Shown here: piece after piece, positions 53,292 through 62,335 of the stretch
Layout of the letters: each line of letters opens with the position of its first letter
Numbering within the stretch: position 1 is the first letter of the stretch
NCBI GenBank assembly: GCA_028532765.1
Contig: JAQQAR010000015.1
Coordinates: forward strand, 1-64,000
Reading direction: 5' to 3'
From: Sphaerochaetaceae bacterium
GTDB lineage: Bacteria > Spirochaetota > Spirochaetia > Sphaerochaetales > Sphaerochaetaceae
DNA length: 64,000 bases
Translations under genes and position numbers: made by a program
The notes under the pieces: model-generated
What the model saw: the letters and a program-made list of their open reading frames with translations, nothing else
Told to the model about the DNA's origin: nothing
The model's database searches: none

Positions 53292-53777
53292 TTAGAATGC
53301 CTGACGGTACCCCAAGCGTATCCATTGCGTAAGTTGTTTTTCGCCCAGATTGGTGGAAAGGGAGCCTTGGGTTGTGATCCATGGAAGGTATGAGCCTTCC
53401 AGGAAAAGCACCCCACCTCTTCCGATGAATTCATAGGAGAAAGCTATAGCTCCCCCAAGACCTAGCACATATCCATCTGTAGATTCCCAGCTTATTTGGC
53501 TCTTGATCCCAGCAGACAGCACCAACGGCTTGAGTCGGAGTGTTCTCACAGAAACTGTCGCGCCAAGTACCGGAGCCTTGAAGTAATCCTCTGGTGCAGC
53601 ATGAATGGTAGGAAGGCTGAAGGAGAGGTGTTGCTCAGCTCTCCGCCCAAGGATTCCCACCTCAAGTGTTGTTGATTCCAACCCTTGGCTGACCCCCAGG
53701 AAGGTCCCTGCCGACAAGAGAGAAGGAACGAATAGAATACCAATACATAAAGTGATGAACAACTTACTGTGCTTCAC
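53292..53777 (-). CDS. Small secreted protein, possible outer membrane beta-barrel
   Basis: A 161-residue protein with a signal peptide (KLFITLCIGILFVPSLLSA). After it the chain is made of alternating hydrophobic and polar residues in short strands and ends in the aromatic residue F (RLGYRQAF), features of an outer membrane barrel of about eight strands. I recognise no named family. It overlaps the end of cmk by 14 bases and is the last gene of the murC operon. Confidence 0.65.
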   Translation of the reverse strand: MKHSKLFITLCIGILFVPSLLSAGTFLGVSQGLESTTLEVGILGRRAEQHLSFSLPTIHAAPEDYFKAPVLGATVSVRTLRLKPLVLSAGIKSQISWESTDGYVLGLGGAIAFSYEFIGRGGVLFLEGSYLPWITTQGSLSTNLGEKQLTQWIRLGYRQAF

Positions 53778-54288
53778 GCTTCCTTGCCTCTTCTATGATG
53801 ATTTTTGCCACTTCATCCGATTGCAACTCGGTGGTATCAATCACCAGGTCGGCGACTGATGTGTCGCTGTTGTTAATGCCATAGAGCCTGAGATAACGGG
53901 CACTGTCATTGGCATCACGCATCTTTGTCTGCTCGAGACGATTCTCATAGGAACCGCCTTCGCGCTCGGTAATACGTCTTGCCCGCTCCTCTGTAGTGGC
54001 AGTAAGATAGATTTTCAAGTCAGCTTCCTTGAGCATCCAGATGGCCAGACGACTACCCAGCACGCAATTTTCTCTTGCAAGTGCCATCTCCACCTGTCGG
54101 CGGTCTACCTCCAGGTCATACTCATCACTCTGTTCAGCCAGCTTGCAGAACTGCCAGAAATCAATTCCCTTCTCCTCACTGAGGTTTCGAAATGTGAAGT
54201 TTATCATCTCAAAGCCCAATGCTTGGGCTACCTTGCTGGAAACCGTGGTATTCCCACAGCCGCTCTTTCCACTGATTGCTATACGCAC
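53764..54288 (-). CDS. cmk: CMP/dCMP kinase, archaeal-type
   Basis: A 174-residue nucleotide kinase that converts CMP (or dCMP) to the diphosphate. The P-loop reads ISGKSGCGNTTVSSKVAQALG, with NTT in place of the usual KTT, so the P-loop lysine is replaced by Asn. NCVLGSRLAIWML, LKIYLTATTEERARRITEREG and SARYLRLYGIN follow the archaeal-type Cmk group. The missing lysine deserves checking, but the remaining motifs are intact. It lies 11 bases after yicC in the murC operon. Confidence 0.82.
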   Translation of the reverse strand: MRIAISGKSGCGNTTVSSKVAQALGFEMINFTFRNLSEEKGIDFWQFCKLAEQSDEYDLEVDRRQVEMALARENCVLGSRLAIWMLKEADLKIYLTATTEERARRITEREGGSYENRLEQTKMRDANDSARYLRLYGINNSDTSVADLVIDTTELQSDEVAKIIIEEARKREAQ

Positions 54289-54299
54289 CCTTTCCCCCG

Positions 54300-55169
54300 T
54301 TACTCGATATTACGGACTTGCTCGCGGATATTTTCCAATCCATCTTTCATCCTGACCACTTGGATGTTCAATGCAACCATCTGGCTCTTGCTTCCAATGG
54401 TGTTTATCTCACGATTCATCTCCTGGCAGAGAAAATCGAGACGCTTGCCAACCGGATCTTTATCTTCCAGAAGCGAGAAATACTCCTTCAGGTGGATGGA
54501 AAGACGCTTGATCTCCTCACTCACTGAATACTTGACCAGCATTACTGCAACTTCACTGAGAATGCGGTTTTCATCATAGTTCTGGTCTCCCAGCATCTCC
54601 TCGAAACGACTTCTAAGGTTTGTCTTGACCAACACTTCCAGTTCATCGGCATGACTGCTTACTACATCCAATCCTGCCTGGATAACCTCTCCCAACCTTT
54701 TCAGATCAGCTTTGGTGGAATTACCTTCCCGTTGCTTGCTCTCTGCAAGTTGGCTGAGTGCCTCTTCCAAAGTGGAGAAAAGCAGGAGCCGGTATTGCTC
54801 ACTATCACTCTCGGTTACACTGGAGAGAACCCCATCACTACCAAGATAGTCCGAGAGCTGGGGTTTGAGAGCCTTGGCAGAGAGTGCAGCAATTTGAGCA
54901 AATGCATCGGTGTATTGCTTGACAGCTGTAGGGTCGACCGTAAGACGGACATCACTGACCAGATTCTTGACCCGGATATTCACCTCAACATGACCACGTT
55001 TTGCAACGGCTTTCACCCTATTGTCGATCTCAATCTCAAAGGGAGAGAGGTAGTAAGGTATATTATGATTGATATCGAGATATCGGTTGTTGTATGACTT
55101 CAACTCGACCGCGAGTTGGAATTTCTCGCACACGGATTCAGAAAATCCGTATCCTGTCATGCTGTTCAT
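54300..55169 (-). CDS. yicC: YicC/YloC family endoribonuclease
   Basis: A 289-residue protein starting MNSMTGYGFSE and ending in the conserved helical region FEEMLGDQNYDENRILSEVAVMLVKYSVSEEIKRLSIHLKEY..., in order LDFLCQEMNREINTIGSKS and VRMKDGLENIREQVRNIE. These proteins are reported to cut or guide decay of some RNAs. The ATG overlaps the murC stop (ATGA). The family length and termini are normal. Confidence 0.94.
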   Translation of the reverse strand: MNSMTGYGFSESVCEKFQLAVELKSYNNRYLDINHNIPYYLSPFEIEIDNRVKAVAKRGHVEVNIRVKNLVSDVRLTVDPTAVKQYTDAFAQIAALSAKALKPQLSDYLGSDGVLSSVTESDSEQYRLLLFSTLEEALSQLAESKQREGNSTKADLKRLGEVIQAGLDVVSSHADELEVLVKTNLRSRFEEMLGDQNYDENRILSEVAVMLVKYSVSEEIKRLSIHLKEYFSLLEDKDPVGKRLDFLCQEMNREINTIGSKSQMVALNIQVVRMKDGLENIREQVRNIE

Positions 55170-56614
55170 TGGTGACTCCTTCGCCTTTCGGCAATCTTCG
55201 GTCCCAGGTACCGATTATTACCAGCACCCATGGTAATACACAACCATCGCTCTTGCAACCAAGCGGCTGCAATCTCTATAGCTGCTTCATCACTTGGTGC
55301 ATAGGCAACCCCATCTCCAATGGATTTCCTGAGCAGGGAGAACAATATCAAGGCAGGATCGTCAGTATCTGAACCATCTTTTCTGGCTGATGCATAGGTA
55401 TTCTGGAGGATAAGCTGGTCGCTTTGGGCAAGCGCAGCAGAAAATTGATTCAGCAATGCAGTGGTCCTGCTTGCCGTGTGTGCAGAGAAGATCACTAAAA
55501 GTGGATATCCAGGATAGCGAAGACGAATCTCTTCAAGGGAGGTCTTGATCTCACTGGGATGATGGGCATAGTCATCGAGGTAGATGACTTCCCCATCTCT
55601 GAACAGCTCCTCCGTCCTTCCCTTGCATCCTTGATAACTGGCAAGATGAGGCAAGAAAAGAGAGGCAAGGGTGGGCAGTACCTCATCAGTGATAAGTCCC
55701 TTGTCTTCTACATAGAGCTTGGGCTCGCTTCGGTCAAGCAGCATGGCAAGGGAGAGCACCAATGCTCCTACATGGTCATCTACCAGTGCTTTCGCTTTGC
55801 TGGTTAGGGAAAAGGAGAGATCCTTAAGCAAGGCAAGCCTATACGAATCGCCTGTTCCCTTCTCTATCCTGAAGGGCCCATCTGAGGAAAATCCATAGTT
55901 GAGTATAGTCAGATCAGGGCGTGTTTTCATTGCATAGGAGCCAATTGCACTTGCCCCAGGATCATCACTGCAATAGATCAGGAAGCCACCACCCATCAGG
56001 TTATCGACAAGGGTCTCAAAGCTTCTCATGACATGTTCCTTGGAAGAGAAATAGTCAGGGTGGTCGTACTCCACAGAGGTGATCAACACACCACGAAGCT
56101 TGTAGGAGTGAAAGTGGTCCTGGTACTCACACGCTTCAAAGAGTGCACACTCCCTTCCCCCTGCCACATCTTCCTGTGGGGCTCCGTAGATAGCATAAAA
56201 GGGGAATCGCCCATCACATGCATGCTTGAGCAGATGGGTTGCAACCGAACAGGTGGTTGTCTTGCCGTGTGTTCCAGCAACAGCATAGCTATCCTGTTGT
56301 CTGCTGAGATATGCAAGGTATTGGGGATAGGAATAGAGGGGGATGGAACGTTTACGCGCTTCTTGGAGAATCGGAAGCGATTCACTGTAGGCGCTGCTGA
56401 AAATCACCCCGTCTGTATCAGGAGGGAGCAATGACGCCTCAAACCCTTCGTATACAACAATACCTGCATCGTTGAGCACAGCATCACTGCTGAAAATCTC
56501 AGGAGTATCGCAACCACAGACAGAGAACCCCCAGTGCTGGAGCAACAATGCCAGACTGGACATACCAGTCCCTTTGATGCCTACCAAGAACAAGTGAGTT
56601 CCCATTATCTGCAT
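55166..56614 (-). CDS. murC: UDP-N-acetylmuramate--L-alanine ligase
   Basis: Joins L-alanine to UDP-MurNAc. N-terminal GIKGTGMSSLALLLQHWG, the P-loop AVAGTHGKTTT, central FEACEYQDHF where MurC has E-A-D/C-E-, and YLDDYAHHPSEI with the C-terminal fold. The order and the DYAHHP motif support MurC; Mpl is a less likely alternative. Start at 56614, with GGAG six bases upstream, directly after a terminator hairpin, so a second mechanism (readthrough or attenuation) may control it. It leads an operon with yicC, cmk and a secreted protein. Confidence 0.9.
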   Translation of the reverse strand: MQIMGTHLFLVGIKGTGMSSLALLLQHWGFSVCGCDTPEIFSSDAVLNDAGIVVYEGFEASLLPPDTDGVIFSSAYSESLPILQEARKRSIPLYSYPQYLAYLSRQQDSYAVAGTHGKTTTCSVATHLLKHACDGRFPFYAIYGAPQEDVAGGRECALFEACEYQDHFHSYKLRGVLITSVEYDHPDYFSSKEHVMRSFETLVDNLMGGGFLIYCSDDPGASAIGSYAMKTRPDLTILNYGFSSDGPFRIEKGTGDSYRLALLKDLSFSLTSKAKALVDDHVGALVLSLAMLLDRSEPKLYVEDKGLITDEVLPTLASLFLPHLASYQGCKGRTEELFRDGEVIYLDDYAHHPSEIKTSLEEIRLRYPGYPLLVIFSAHTASRTTALLNQFSAALAQSDQLILQNTYASARKDGSDTDDPALILFSLLRKSIGDGVAYAPSDEAAIEIAAAWLQERWLCITMGAGNNRYLGPKIAERRRSHQ

Positions 56615-56625
56615 TACGTTCTCCA

Positions 56626-56655
56626 ATAAAAAAAGACTGCCACGAAAGACAGTCT
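56626..56655 (-). terminator. Terminator between the zinc-ribbon gene and murC
   Basis: On the minus strand AGACTG/CAGTCT stem (56655-56650 with 56639-56634), a ten-base loop and TTTTTTTATT. The T-run touches the murC ribosome binding site, a tight arrangement that would also suit attenuation. Confidence 0.8.
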
Positions 56656-56674
56656 CAGCTTCAAGGATGGTGCC

Positions 56675-56854
56675 TTATTTTGAGGCTGCAGCCTTGAGGT
56701 GGGCGTTACAAGGCTTGCAAACCTTGGCTTTTTCACCGTCAATGGTTACCTCGTAGAGCACCTTTACACCAGTTCTCTTACAAACGGGACACTCGCCTCG
56801 GCCACCTTTCACCTCTTCATTGCGAATACCACTACCTCTATGTGCTTTGGACAT
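56675..56854 (-). CDS. Small zinc-ribbon protein
   Basis: A 59-residue basic protein with two C-x2-C knuckles (CPVC and CKPC) around a short beta segment, and a basic N-terminus MSKAHRGSGIR like that of ribosomal proteins. It should bind one zinc and perhaps RNA. I do not recognise a named family; I recall similar small proteins in spirochaetes but cannot confirm. The start at 56854 has AAGGAG eight bases upstream; an ATG six bases earlier is too close to that site. Confidence 0.75.
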   Translation of the reverse strand: MSKAHRGSGIRNEEVKGGRGECPVCKRTGVKVLYEVTIDGEKAKVCKPCNAHLKAAASK

Positions 56855-56933
56855 ATACATTACTCCTTACAGGTTCAAATGTTCACTCATCTGACTATAC
56901 TGGTGGTCGACGTTGCATGTCAAGTACGAACAA

Positions 56934-58007
56934 TTACAAGCTTAGCGCAAGGGAAATTACGAAGCGAGGATTGATATCAGCCGAGGATCCGACATACCAG
57001 GCAGTAGGGTACCCATACCCAAGGCCAATCTTAAGCGTATCCAACTGAGCATCAAGTGATATGGTTTGCAAGCCCCTACTGAAACTGATAGCAAGGAGAT
57101 CTGAAGGGCTTGGTTTCTCCTCCTGGTATCCAAAGAGAAGGCTGACAGACCAGGTTGGCAGGAGTTGCAGCTTTACCGAGACACCAAGACGAAGTTGGCG
57201 GTCCTCATCACTTCCAATATTCAGGAAATCATAGGCACCTTGCAATTTAACAAGATGCAACTGATTGGAGGCATCATAGGTCGGGGAACTCACAGAAACC
57301 CCCCAGTCCAAGGTTTTAAGCACTGAGTCACCGCTGATAATAAGGGTATCATCAGCCCTGGCATAGGCAAACTGATTGCTTACCACACCCATCTTGAACC
57401 ACTGGTAATCAAGCAGCAACCCCATGCCGAAAGCAACATTGGAACTGTTGTTCAGGGATTCATAACGCCCAATGGAGGTCTCCACAATATAGTCAAGAAA
57501 TGTTCTGTCCTCCCTGATCTCAATCATCGCTCGATCACTCTCAGCGGTAGCACGTACTGATACCCCAAAATAGAAAGGAGCCCTACCGGTAGCCCAATCA
57601 AACTGGAACATCGTGATCTTGTGACCATTGTATCTGGTTTGCGTAGAGGCAATCTGCCTATCCAGCAAGCTGTTACGATTCTGGACAGTGAATGCGAGAC
57701 TCCCTGCACTGAAACTGACGGTCCAGTCGGCTATAGGTTTCACCAGCCTTGGATTCGGTTCATTGTTCACCAGGTAGGAGGTCTCTATCTGATCCTGATA
57801 GCGCAAGGAGGCAAGCAAGTGGGTGTCCTCCCGCCCAGGAAGTGCCAGCAATGCAGGATTAGCAACAAAGGAGTCTGATTCATAGTCCAGGGCAAGACCT
57901 GCACTTCCCATACCCCAGGAAGCAGTCGAAGCAAAATCCAAGGGGAATGATTGTAGGAAAGCGAGAGGCAGTATTACCAACACCCCGGCCAATATCCAGC
58001 GTTTCAT
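56934..58007 (-). CDS. Predicted outer membrane beta-barrel protein
   Basis: A 357-residue protein with a signal peptide (KRWILAGVLVILPLAFLQSFP) and then FASTASWGMGSAGLAL and FVANPALLALPG, which resemble the start of FadL/PorV (UPF0164)-like barrels. The rest is rich in amphipathic strands and ends in LALSL. It could be a passive channel for hydrophobic or small solutes, or an export accessory; no evidence decides. Start at 58007 with AAGGAG eleven bases upstream, since the longer frame from 58064 precedes this site. It is divergent from murE. Confidence 0.75.
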   Translation of the reverse strand: MKRWILAGVLVILPLAFLQSFPLDFASTASWGMGSAGLALDYESDSFVANPALLALPGREDTHLLASLRYQDQIETSYLVNNEPNPRLVKPIADWTVSFSAGSLAFTVQNRNSLLDRQIASTQTRYNGHKITMFQFDWATGRAPFYFGVSVRATAESDRAMIEIREDRTFLDYIVETSIGRYESLNNSSNVAFGMGLLLDYQWFKMGVVSNQFAYARADDTLIISGDSVLKTLDWGVSVSSPTYDASNQLHLVKLQGAYDFLNIGSDEDRQLRLGVSVKLQLLPTWSVSLLFGYQEEKPSPSDLLAISFSRGLQTISLDAQLDTLKIGLGYGYPTAWYVGSSADINPRFVISLALSL

Positions 58008-58104
58008 CAGATCGTATGCTCCTTCCCTCCCAGCATAGCAAAAAAAACAAAAGAAGGACACCAATACTTGCTGAACCTTTCTATTGTGATTACACCCACA
58101 CTGC

Positions 58105-58113
58105 TGTTACCAT
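58105..58113 (+). promoter_or_regulatory. Extended -10 promoter of murE, leaderless arrangement
   Basis: TGT-TACCAT at 58105-58113, six bases before the ATG at 58120, with TTGTGA 18 bases further upstream. No ribosome binding site lies between. Confidence 0.5.
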
Positions 58114-58119
58114 AGAGAC

Positions 58120-59607
58120 ATGAAAACGTTACGGACACTTTTAAACGCCATCGGCATCAACGATACGAGCGTTCCCGATACACAGACCATCGATCAAATT
58201 TGCCAACACTCAGGGATGTGCAAACCTCACTCAGTATTCTTTGCCTTCCGCGGCCTCAGAACTGATGGAAGCAACTATATTAACGACGCCATAGACAATG
58301 GTGCTGTATGCATCATTGCAGAGGAAACAAATATACGCCCAAGGCTCCCTGCCTCTGTTCACTACTATACAGCAAAACACCCTCATACAGCATTTGCCCT
58401 GATGTGTTCTGCCTTCTATGATTATCCACAGAAGAAACTGAGCATAATAGGAGTAAGTGGCACGGATGGGAAAAGCACCACCAGCGATTACCTCTACCAG
58501 ATACTACAGAGGCAAGGTATAAAGACAGGTTTGTTGACTACCGTCAATATGGATGATGGGTCAGGAAAGCAAGATTCCCCCTTCCGCCAGAGCACACCGG
58601 AGGCAGACCAACTACAGGAGTTCCTGTATCGATGTACCCAAAGTGGAGCAACCCATGTGGTCTTGGAGTGCACCAGCCATGCACTGAGCAAGACATTTGA
58701 CCGACTTGGAGGTATTGAATTCAGCGCTGCCATCATCACCAAGGTAACCAGTGAGCATCTTGAATTCCACCACAGCTTGGAGGAATACACCAATGCAAAG
58801 GTCAATCTGGTTCGTGCACTCAAAGAGAACGGAATATTGGTGAGCAGTACTGACAATGCCAGGATTAGCGCATTCACTGAAGCTCTCTCCCCTACCCAAC
58901 ATGCAATCATCCTTGGCCAGGATGTGCCGATGCGTATAGAATTCATGGGATACCAGGGAGTGGTAGTGGAAATCCTGGGAAAAAGAATCCACACACCATT
59001 GCTGCTTCCCAGCCTGGCAACCAACTCGCTACTTGCAGTGTTCTGTGCTGCCCATCTTGTAGGAAAGCCTGCTGAGGACCTGCTTGACCTCATCGAACTC
59101 ATTGAACCGGTCAAGGGAAGAATGCAACTGATCGAGAACACACTTGGGGTACGTGCAATCATCGATTTTGCCCACACTGAAGATGCATATGAAGGTATCT
59201 TCTTCTTTGCAAAACGAACCAGTGAGGGAGGTGACCTGATTGCCGTCTTTGGTTCAGCAGGGGAACGCGATACTACCAAACGCTCTCCTATGGGAAAGAT
59301 TGCAAACAGATACTGCTCGACCATTATCCTTACCGAGGAGGATCCAAGGTATGAAGGGAACCAAGCAATCTTCAGCGACCTTCGTTTCCTGATGCATAAT
59401 CCCTCCTGCAACGTTCTCGAAATTGAGAATCGGAGGGAGGCAATCCGGAAAGCTGTTTCCCTTGCTCAAACAGGAGATACCCTGCTCTTCTTGGGAAAAG
59501 GACATGAGAAGACCATCGAGAGAGATTCGGGAAAAATTCCCTGGGATGAAATTACTGAAGTAAAGAATGCACTAAGAGCCGAGGAGCAAAGAAGACAATG
59601 CAAGTAG
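58120..59607 (+). CDS. murE: UDP-MurNAc-tripeptide synthetase (MurE), non-DAP type
   Basis: Adds the third residue to the peptidoglycan stem. N-terminal SVFFAFRGLRTDGSNYINDAIDNGA and the P-loop GVSGTDGKSTT (usual GTNGKTT) are followed by LVLECTSHAL and DFAHTEDAYEG. The residue-specificity loop reads EEDPRYEG where DAP enzymes have DNPR. Spirochaete peptidoglycan often has ornithine at this place, so an ornithine (or lysine) enzyme is likely; that is an inference. It overlaps ddl by ten bases and is the first gene of murE-ddl-dinB. Confidence 0.92.
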   Translation: MKTLRTLLNAIGINDTSVPDTQTIDQICQHSGMCKPHSVFFAFRGLRTDGSNYINDAIDNGAVCIIAEETNIRPRLPASVHYYTAKHPHTAFALMCSAFYDYPQKKLSIIGVSGTDGKSTTSDYLYQILQRQGIKTGLLTTVNMDDGSGKQDSPFRQSTPEADQLQEFLYRCTQSGATHVVLECTSHALSKTFDRLGGIEFSAAIITKVTSEHLEFHHSLEEYTNAKVNLVRALKENGILVSSTDNARISAFTEALSPTQHAIILGQDVPMRIEFMGYQGVVVEILGKRIHTPLLLPSLATNSLLAVFCAAHLVGKPAEDLLDLIELIEPVKGRMQLIENTLGVRAIIDFAHTEDAYEGIFFFAKRTSEGGDLIAVFGSAGERDTTKRSPMGKIANRYCSTIILTEEDPRYEGNQAIFSDLRFLMHNPSCNVLEIENRREAIRKAVSLAQTGDTLLFLGKGHEKTIERDSGKIPWDEITEVKNALRAEEQRRQCK

Positions 59608-60674
59608 CATTACTCTATGGGGGACGATCAGCAGAGCATGAGGTCTCCATCAACAGTGCATTCACGATTCATCAAGCGCTTCTCCAAGCTGGTTATTCGG
59701 TTCATTTGATTGCCATTACCATTGGGGGGGGATGGTTCCTGCAACAGACGCTGAATCGTGAATTTGATACAACCCAACCACTGAATCTTAGGCCAGGATT
59801 GGGTATGTATAACGGAGAAGAGAAACTCCAGATCCGAGTAGCCTTTGCAACCACCCATGGCTACCAGGGAGAGGATGGAAACCTACAGGGAACCTGCTTG
59901 CTCTGCAATATACCGCTTTGTGGGTGTGATACGCTCAGCAGTGCGATCGGCATGCATAAGGCCATCGCCTCTACCCTGTTTTCTGCCCATGGCATTCCCA
60001 CAGTTCCCTCGACCACGATTGATTGCTACCAGATGACAACACTCAACCGCGATCTGTTCCAAACCATCTGTGATACCCACGGCCAGGACCTGTTTATCAA
60101 ACCAGAGAATGCAGGATCGTCGGTGGGCGTGAAAGCGCTTATCAATGCGACTTATCACGATTTTCTCGAAGCTGTCGAGGATGCAGGACGATACAGCGAG
60201 CGGGTACTGGTACAGCAATACATGAGTTCCATTGTCGAGGTAGAGTGTGCCATACTGAGAACTGAAGACGGCACCCTGCATGTAGCAGGACCGGGAAGCG
60301 TCGTAGATCCGGCAAAAGAGCAAGAAGGGTTCTTGAGCTATGCCCATAAATATGGGCAGATCGATACAGCGCATATTCGTGTTCCTTCTGGATTGCCACC
60401 TGCCATGGAGTACCGAATCAGAGAGTACGCACGTACTGCGTTCTTGGCGATCAAGGCCGATGGGTATGCGAGGGTGGATTTCTTCGTCCAGGGGGAATCC
60501 ATCTACCTGAATGAGATCAATACCAGCCCGGGCATGACAGCGCTTAGCCACTACCCTGTCTTGATGGCTTCGATCGGATTTGATCTACCTAGTGTGGTAA
60601 CCAGCCTGATAAACCACGCAATACAACGAAACAGAGAGGAGCGAGGGCGTTGTTTCACACCGCCAAAACAATGA
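59598..60674 (+). CDS. ddl: D-alanine--D-alanine ligase
   Basis: ATP-grasp enzyme that joins two D-alanines for cell-wall precursors. LYGGRSAEHEVSINSA at the start, GYQGEDGNLQG in the middle, FIKPENAGSSVGV for ATP binding and YLNEINTSPGMTALSHYP at the end. Length 358 is normal. The ATG lies ten bases inside murE. I did not see a D-Lac type active-site change, but the omega-loop (LSYAHKYG) differs from the model and does not allow firm reading of the second substrate. Confidence 0.94.
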   Translation: MQVALLYGGRSAEHEVSINSAFTIHQALLQAGYSVHLIAITIGGGWFLQQTLNREFDTTQPLNLRPGLGMYNGEEKLQIRVAFATTHGYQGEDGNLQGTCLLCNIPLCGCDTLSSAIGMHKAIASTLFSAHGIPTVPSTTIDCYQMTTLNRDLFQTICDTHGQDLFIKPENAGSSVGVKALINATYHDFLEAVEDAGRYSERVLVQQYMSSIVEVECAILRTEDGTLHVAGPGSVVDPAKEQEGFLSYAHKYGQIDTAHIRVPSGLPPAMEYRIREYARTAFLAIKADGYARVDFFVQGESIYLNEINTSPGMTALSHYPVLMASIGFDLPSVVTSLINHAIQRNREERGRCFTPPKQ

Positions 60675-61852
60675 GTGACTTGGAACCTGTCATATTTCAT
60701 GTAGATATGGATGCCTTCTATGCAGCGATTGAGGTACTCGACAACCCTGCCTACGCTGACACCTGCCTGCTCATTGGGGGCAAGAGTTCCAGAGGCGTGG
60801 TTGCCACTGCAAGCTATGAGGCAAGAAAGTATGGCATCCATTCAGCAATGCCTATGGCTCAGGCGCTCCGGCTCTGTCCCCATGCAGTAGTGGTAAAGCC
60901 TCGAATGGAGCGTTACAACCAGGTCAGTTTGCAAGTCATGGATATTCTTAAGGAGTTTTCCTCTGATCTGCAACAGATCTCGATTGATGAAGCCTTCCTT
61001 GATATGACAGGAACAAGAAGATTGTTCGGTATCCCCCGTCAGGCAGGAATATTGCTGAAAGAACGAGTCAGGAAGAAGACAGGGTTGACCATTTCAGTGG
61101 GGATAGGTCCCAGCCGCTTCATTGCAAAAATGGCAAGTGACTATGATAAGCCAGACGGACTATGCAGGGTATCCCAAGGCAAGGAGATTGCCTTTATCGA
61201 TGCAGTGGGTCTGCAAAAACTCTGGGGTGTGGGAAAGGTCACCCAAGCACTGCTTGCAAAGCACCACATCAGGACAACCGAAGAACTACGATCCTTTACC
61301 ATGGACTCCCTACAATCACTGTTCGGGAAAAGCATGGGACACTTTCTCTATCTTGCCTGCAGGGGTATTGATCCTGGAATCTTTTCTGGTGAATCGAAAA
61401 GTCATTCCATCTCAACTGAGACAACCTTTGAAAGCGATATCTCCTCCCTTTCCATCCTGGAACAGACCCTGCTATCCATGAGTCATGAGGTGATGTTTCG
61501 GGCATTGGAAGAGAAAAAAATCGGCCGGACCGTAGGAATCAAGGTAAGACTACCTGATTTCACTACCTACACCCTTCAGATCACCCCGCAGGGTACCATT
61601 TACAGTGCTGAACAGATTTATCATCTGGCAAAACAGCTCCTGTTGCAGAAATGGCATGACGGTACCCCTCTCAGACTGATTGGTGTTGGGTTATATCAAC
61701 TCTATGAAGGCAGTCGTCCTCTGCAGGAAGAACTCTTCGAGGACCCCTATCAAAAAAAACGAAAGATTGAGCAGGTAGTGCTTGCTCTGCAGAAACAGGG
61801 CAAGCAGGTATTTAAAGCCAAGAATCTCGAAACGACTACTCCATCAGAGTAA
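60671..61852 (+). CDS. dinB: DNA polymerase IV (Y-family)
   Basis: Error-prone translesion polymerase. Catalytic acidic residues are in FHVDMDAFYAAIEV and ISIDEAFLDMTG; GVVATASYEARKYGI, SVGIGPSRFIAKMASDYDKPDG and the little-finger domain (about 240-345) are present. About 393 aa. The ATG at 60671 overlaps the ddl stop as ATGA; a TTG at 60650 has GAGGAG upstream but adds a non-conserved tail. Its place in a cell-wall operon is unusual, but no LexA box was recognised. Confidence 0.94.
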   Translation: MSDLEPVIFHVDMDAFYAAIEVLDNPAYADTCLLIGGKSSRGVVATASYEARKYGIHSAMPMAQALRLCPHAVVVKPRMERYNQVSLQVMDILKEFSSDLQQISIDEAFLDMTGTRRLFGIPRQAGILLKERVRKKTGLTISVGIGPSRFIAKMASDYDKPDGLCRVSQGKEIAFIDAVGLQKLWGVGKVTQALLAKHHIRTTEELRSFTMDSLQSLFGKSMGHFLYLACRGIDPGIFSGESKSHSISTETTFESDISSLSILEQTLLSMSHEVMFRALEEKKIGRTVGIKVRLPDFTTYTLQITPQGTIYSAEQIYHLAKQLLLQKWHDGTPLRLIGVGLYQLYEGSRPLQEELFEDPYQKKRKIEQVVLALQKQGKQVFKAKNLETTTPSE

Positions 61853-61945
61853 CAACCATTACAATTCCTAGCTCTTTACTTTGCTTTTATATTTCTTTAT
61901 CTTGTCATAGTATTGATAAAACACAATTGGCAAGGAGCAACGCTC

Positions 61946-62335
61946 TTGGTTAGAAATAAAATACTGCGTTTCATACTGGCCTTCTTAGGAATCATCTCAG
62001 CAGTGCTGGGAGGAATTGGTGTATTCCTGCCTGTTCTTCCTACCACTCCCTTCGTACTACTAGCAGGCCTTCTCTTCTCTTTTTCCAGTGAACGTCTAGG
62101 AGGCTGGTTGGAACAGAACAGGATTTTGGGTCCCTATCTCAAGCACTATCGCAAGGGGACAGGAATCCCAAAGAAAGCAAAAGTCAAAGCCCTTATAACG
62201 CTTTGGATAGGTATGGGGATCACGTTTTACCTTGTAGGAAAGCTTCCCTTGATCATCATGCTTGCAACCATTGCCACCATCGTCAGCATCCACATCATAA
62301 CCATCAAACCCAAACACGTAGAGGTAGCGAACTAG
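61946..62335 (+). CDS. DUF454 (YbaN-like) inner membrane protein
   Basis: A 129-residue membrane protein with three hydrophobic segments. The family motif is clear: GGIGVFLPVLPTTPFVLLAGLLFSFSSERL in two parts, followed by GPYLKHYRKGTGIPKKAK. The function of the family is unknown. I choose a TTG start at 61946 because AAGGAG is eight bases upstream and no ATG lies in the right place; a TTG at 61913 lies before this site. The 3' end overlaps the MFS gene by four bases. Confidence 0.88.
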   Translation: MVRNKILRFILAFLGIISAVLGGIGVFLPVLPTTPFVLLAGLLFSFSSERLGGWLEQNRILGPYLKHYRKGTGIPKKAKVKALITLWIGMGITFYLVGKLPLIIMLATIATIVSIHIITIKPKHVEVAN

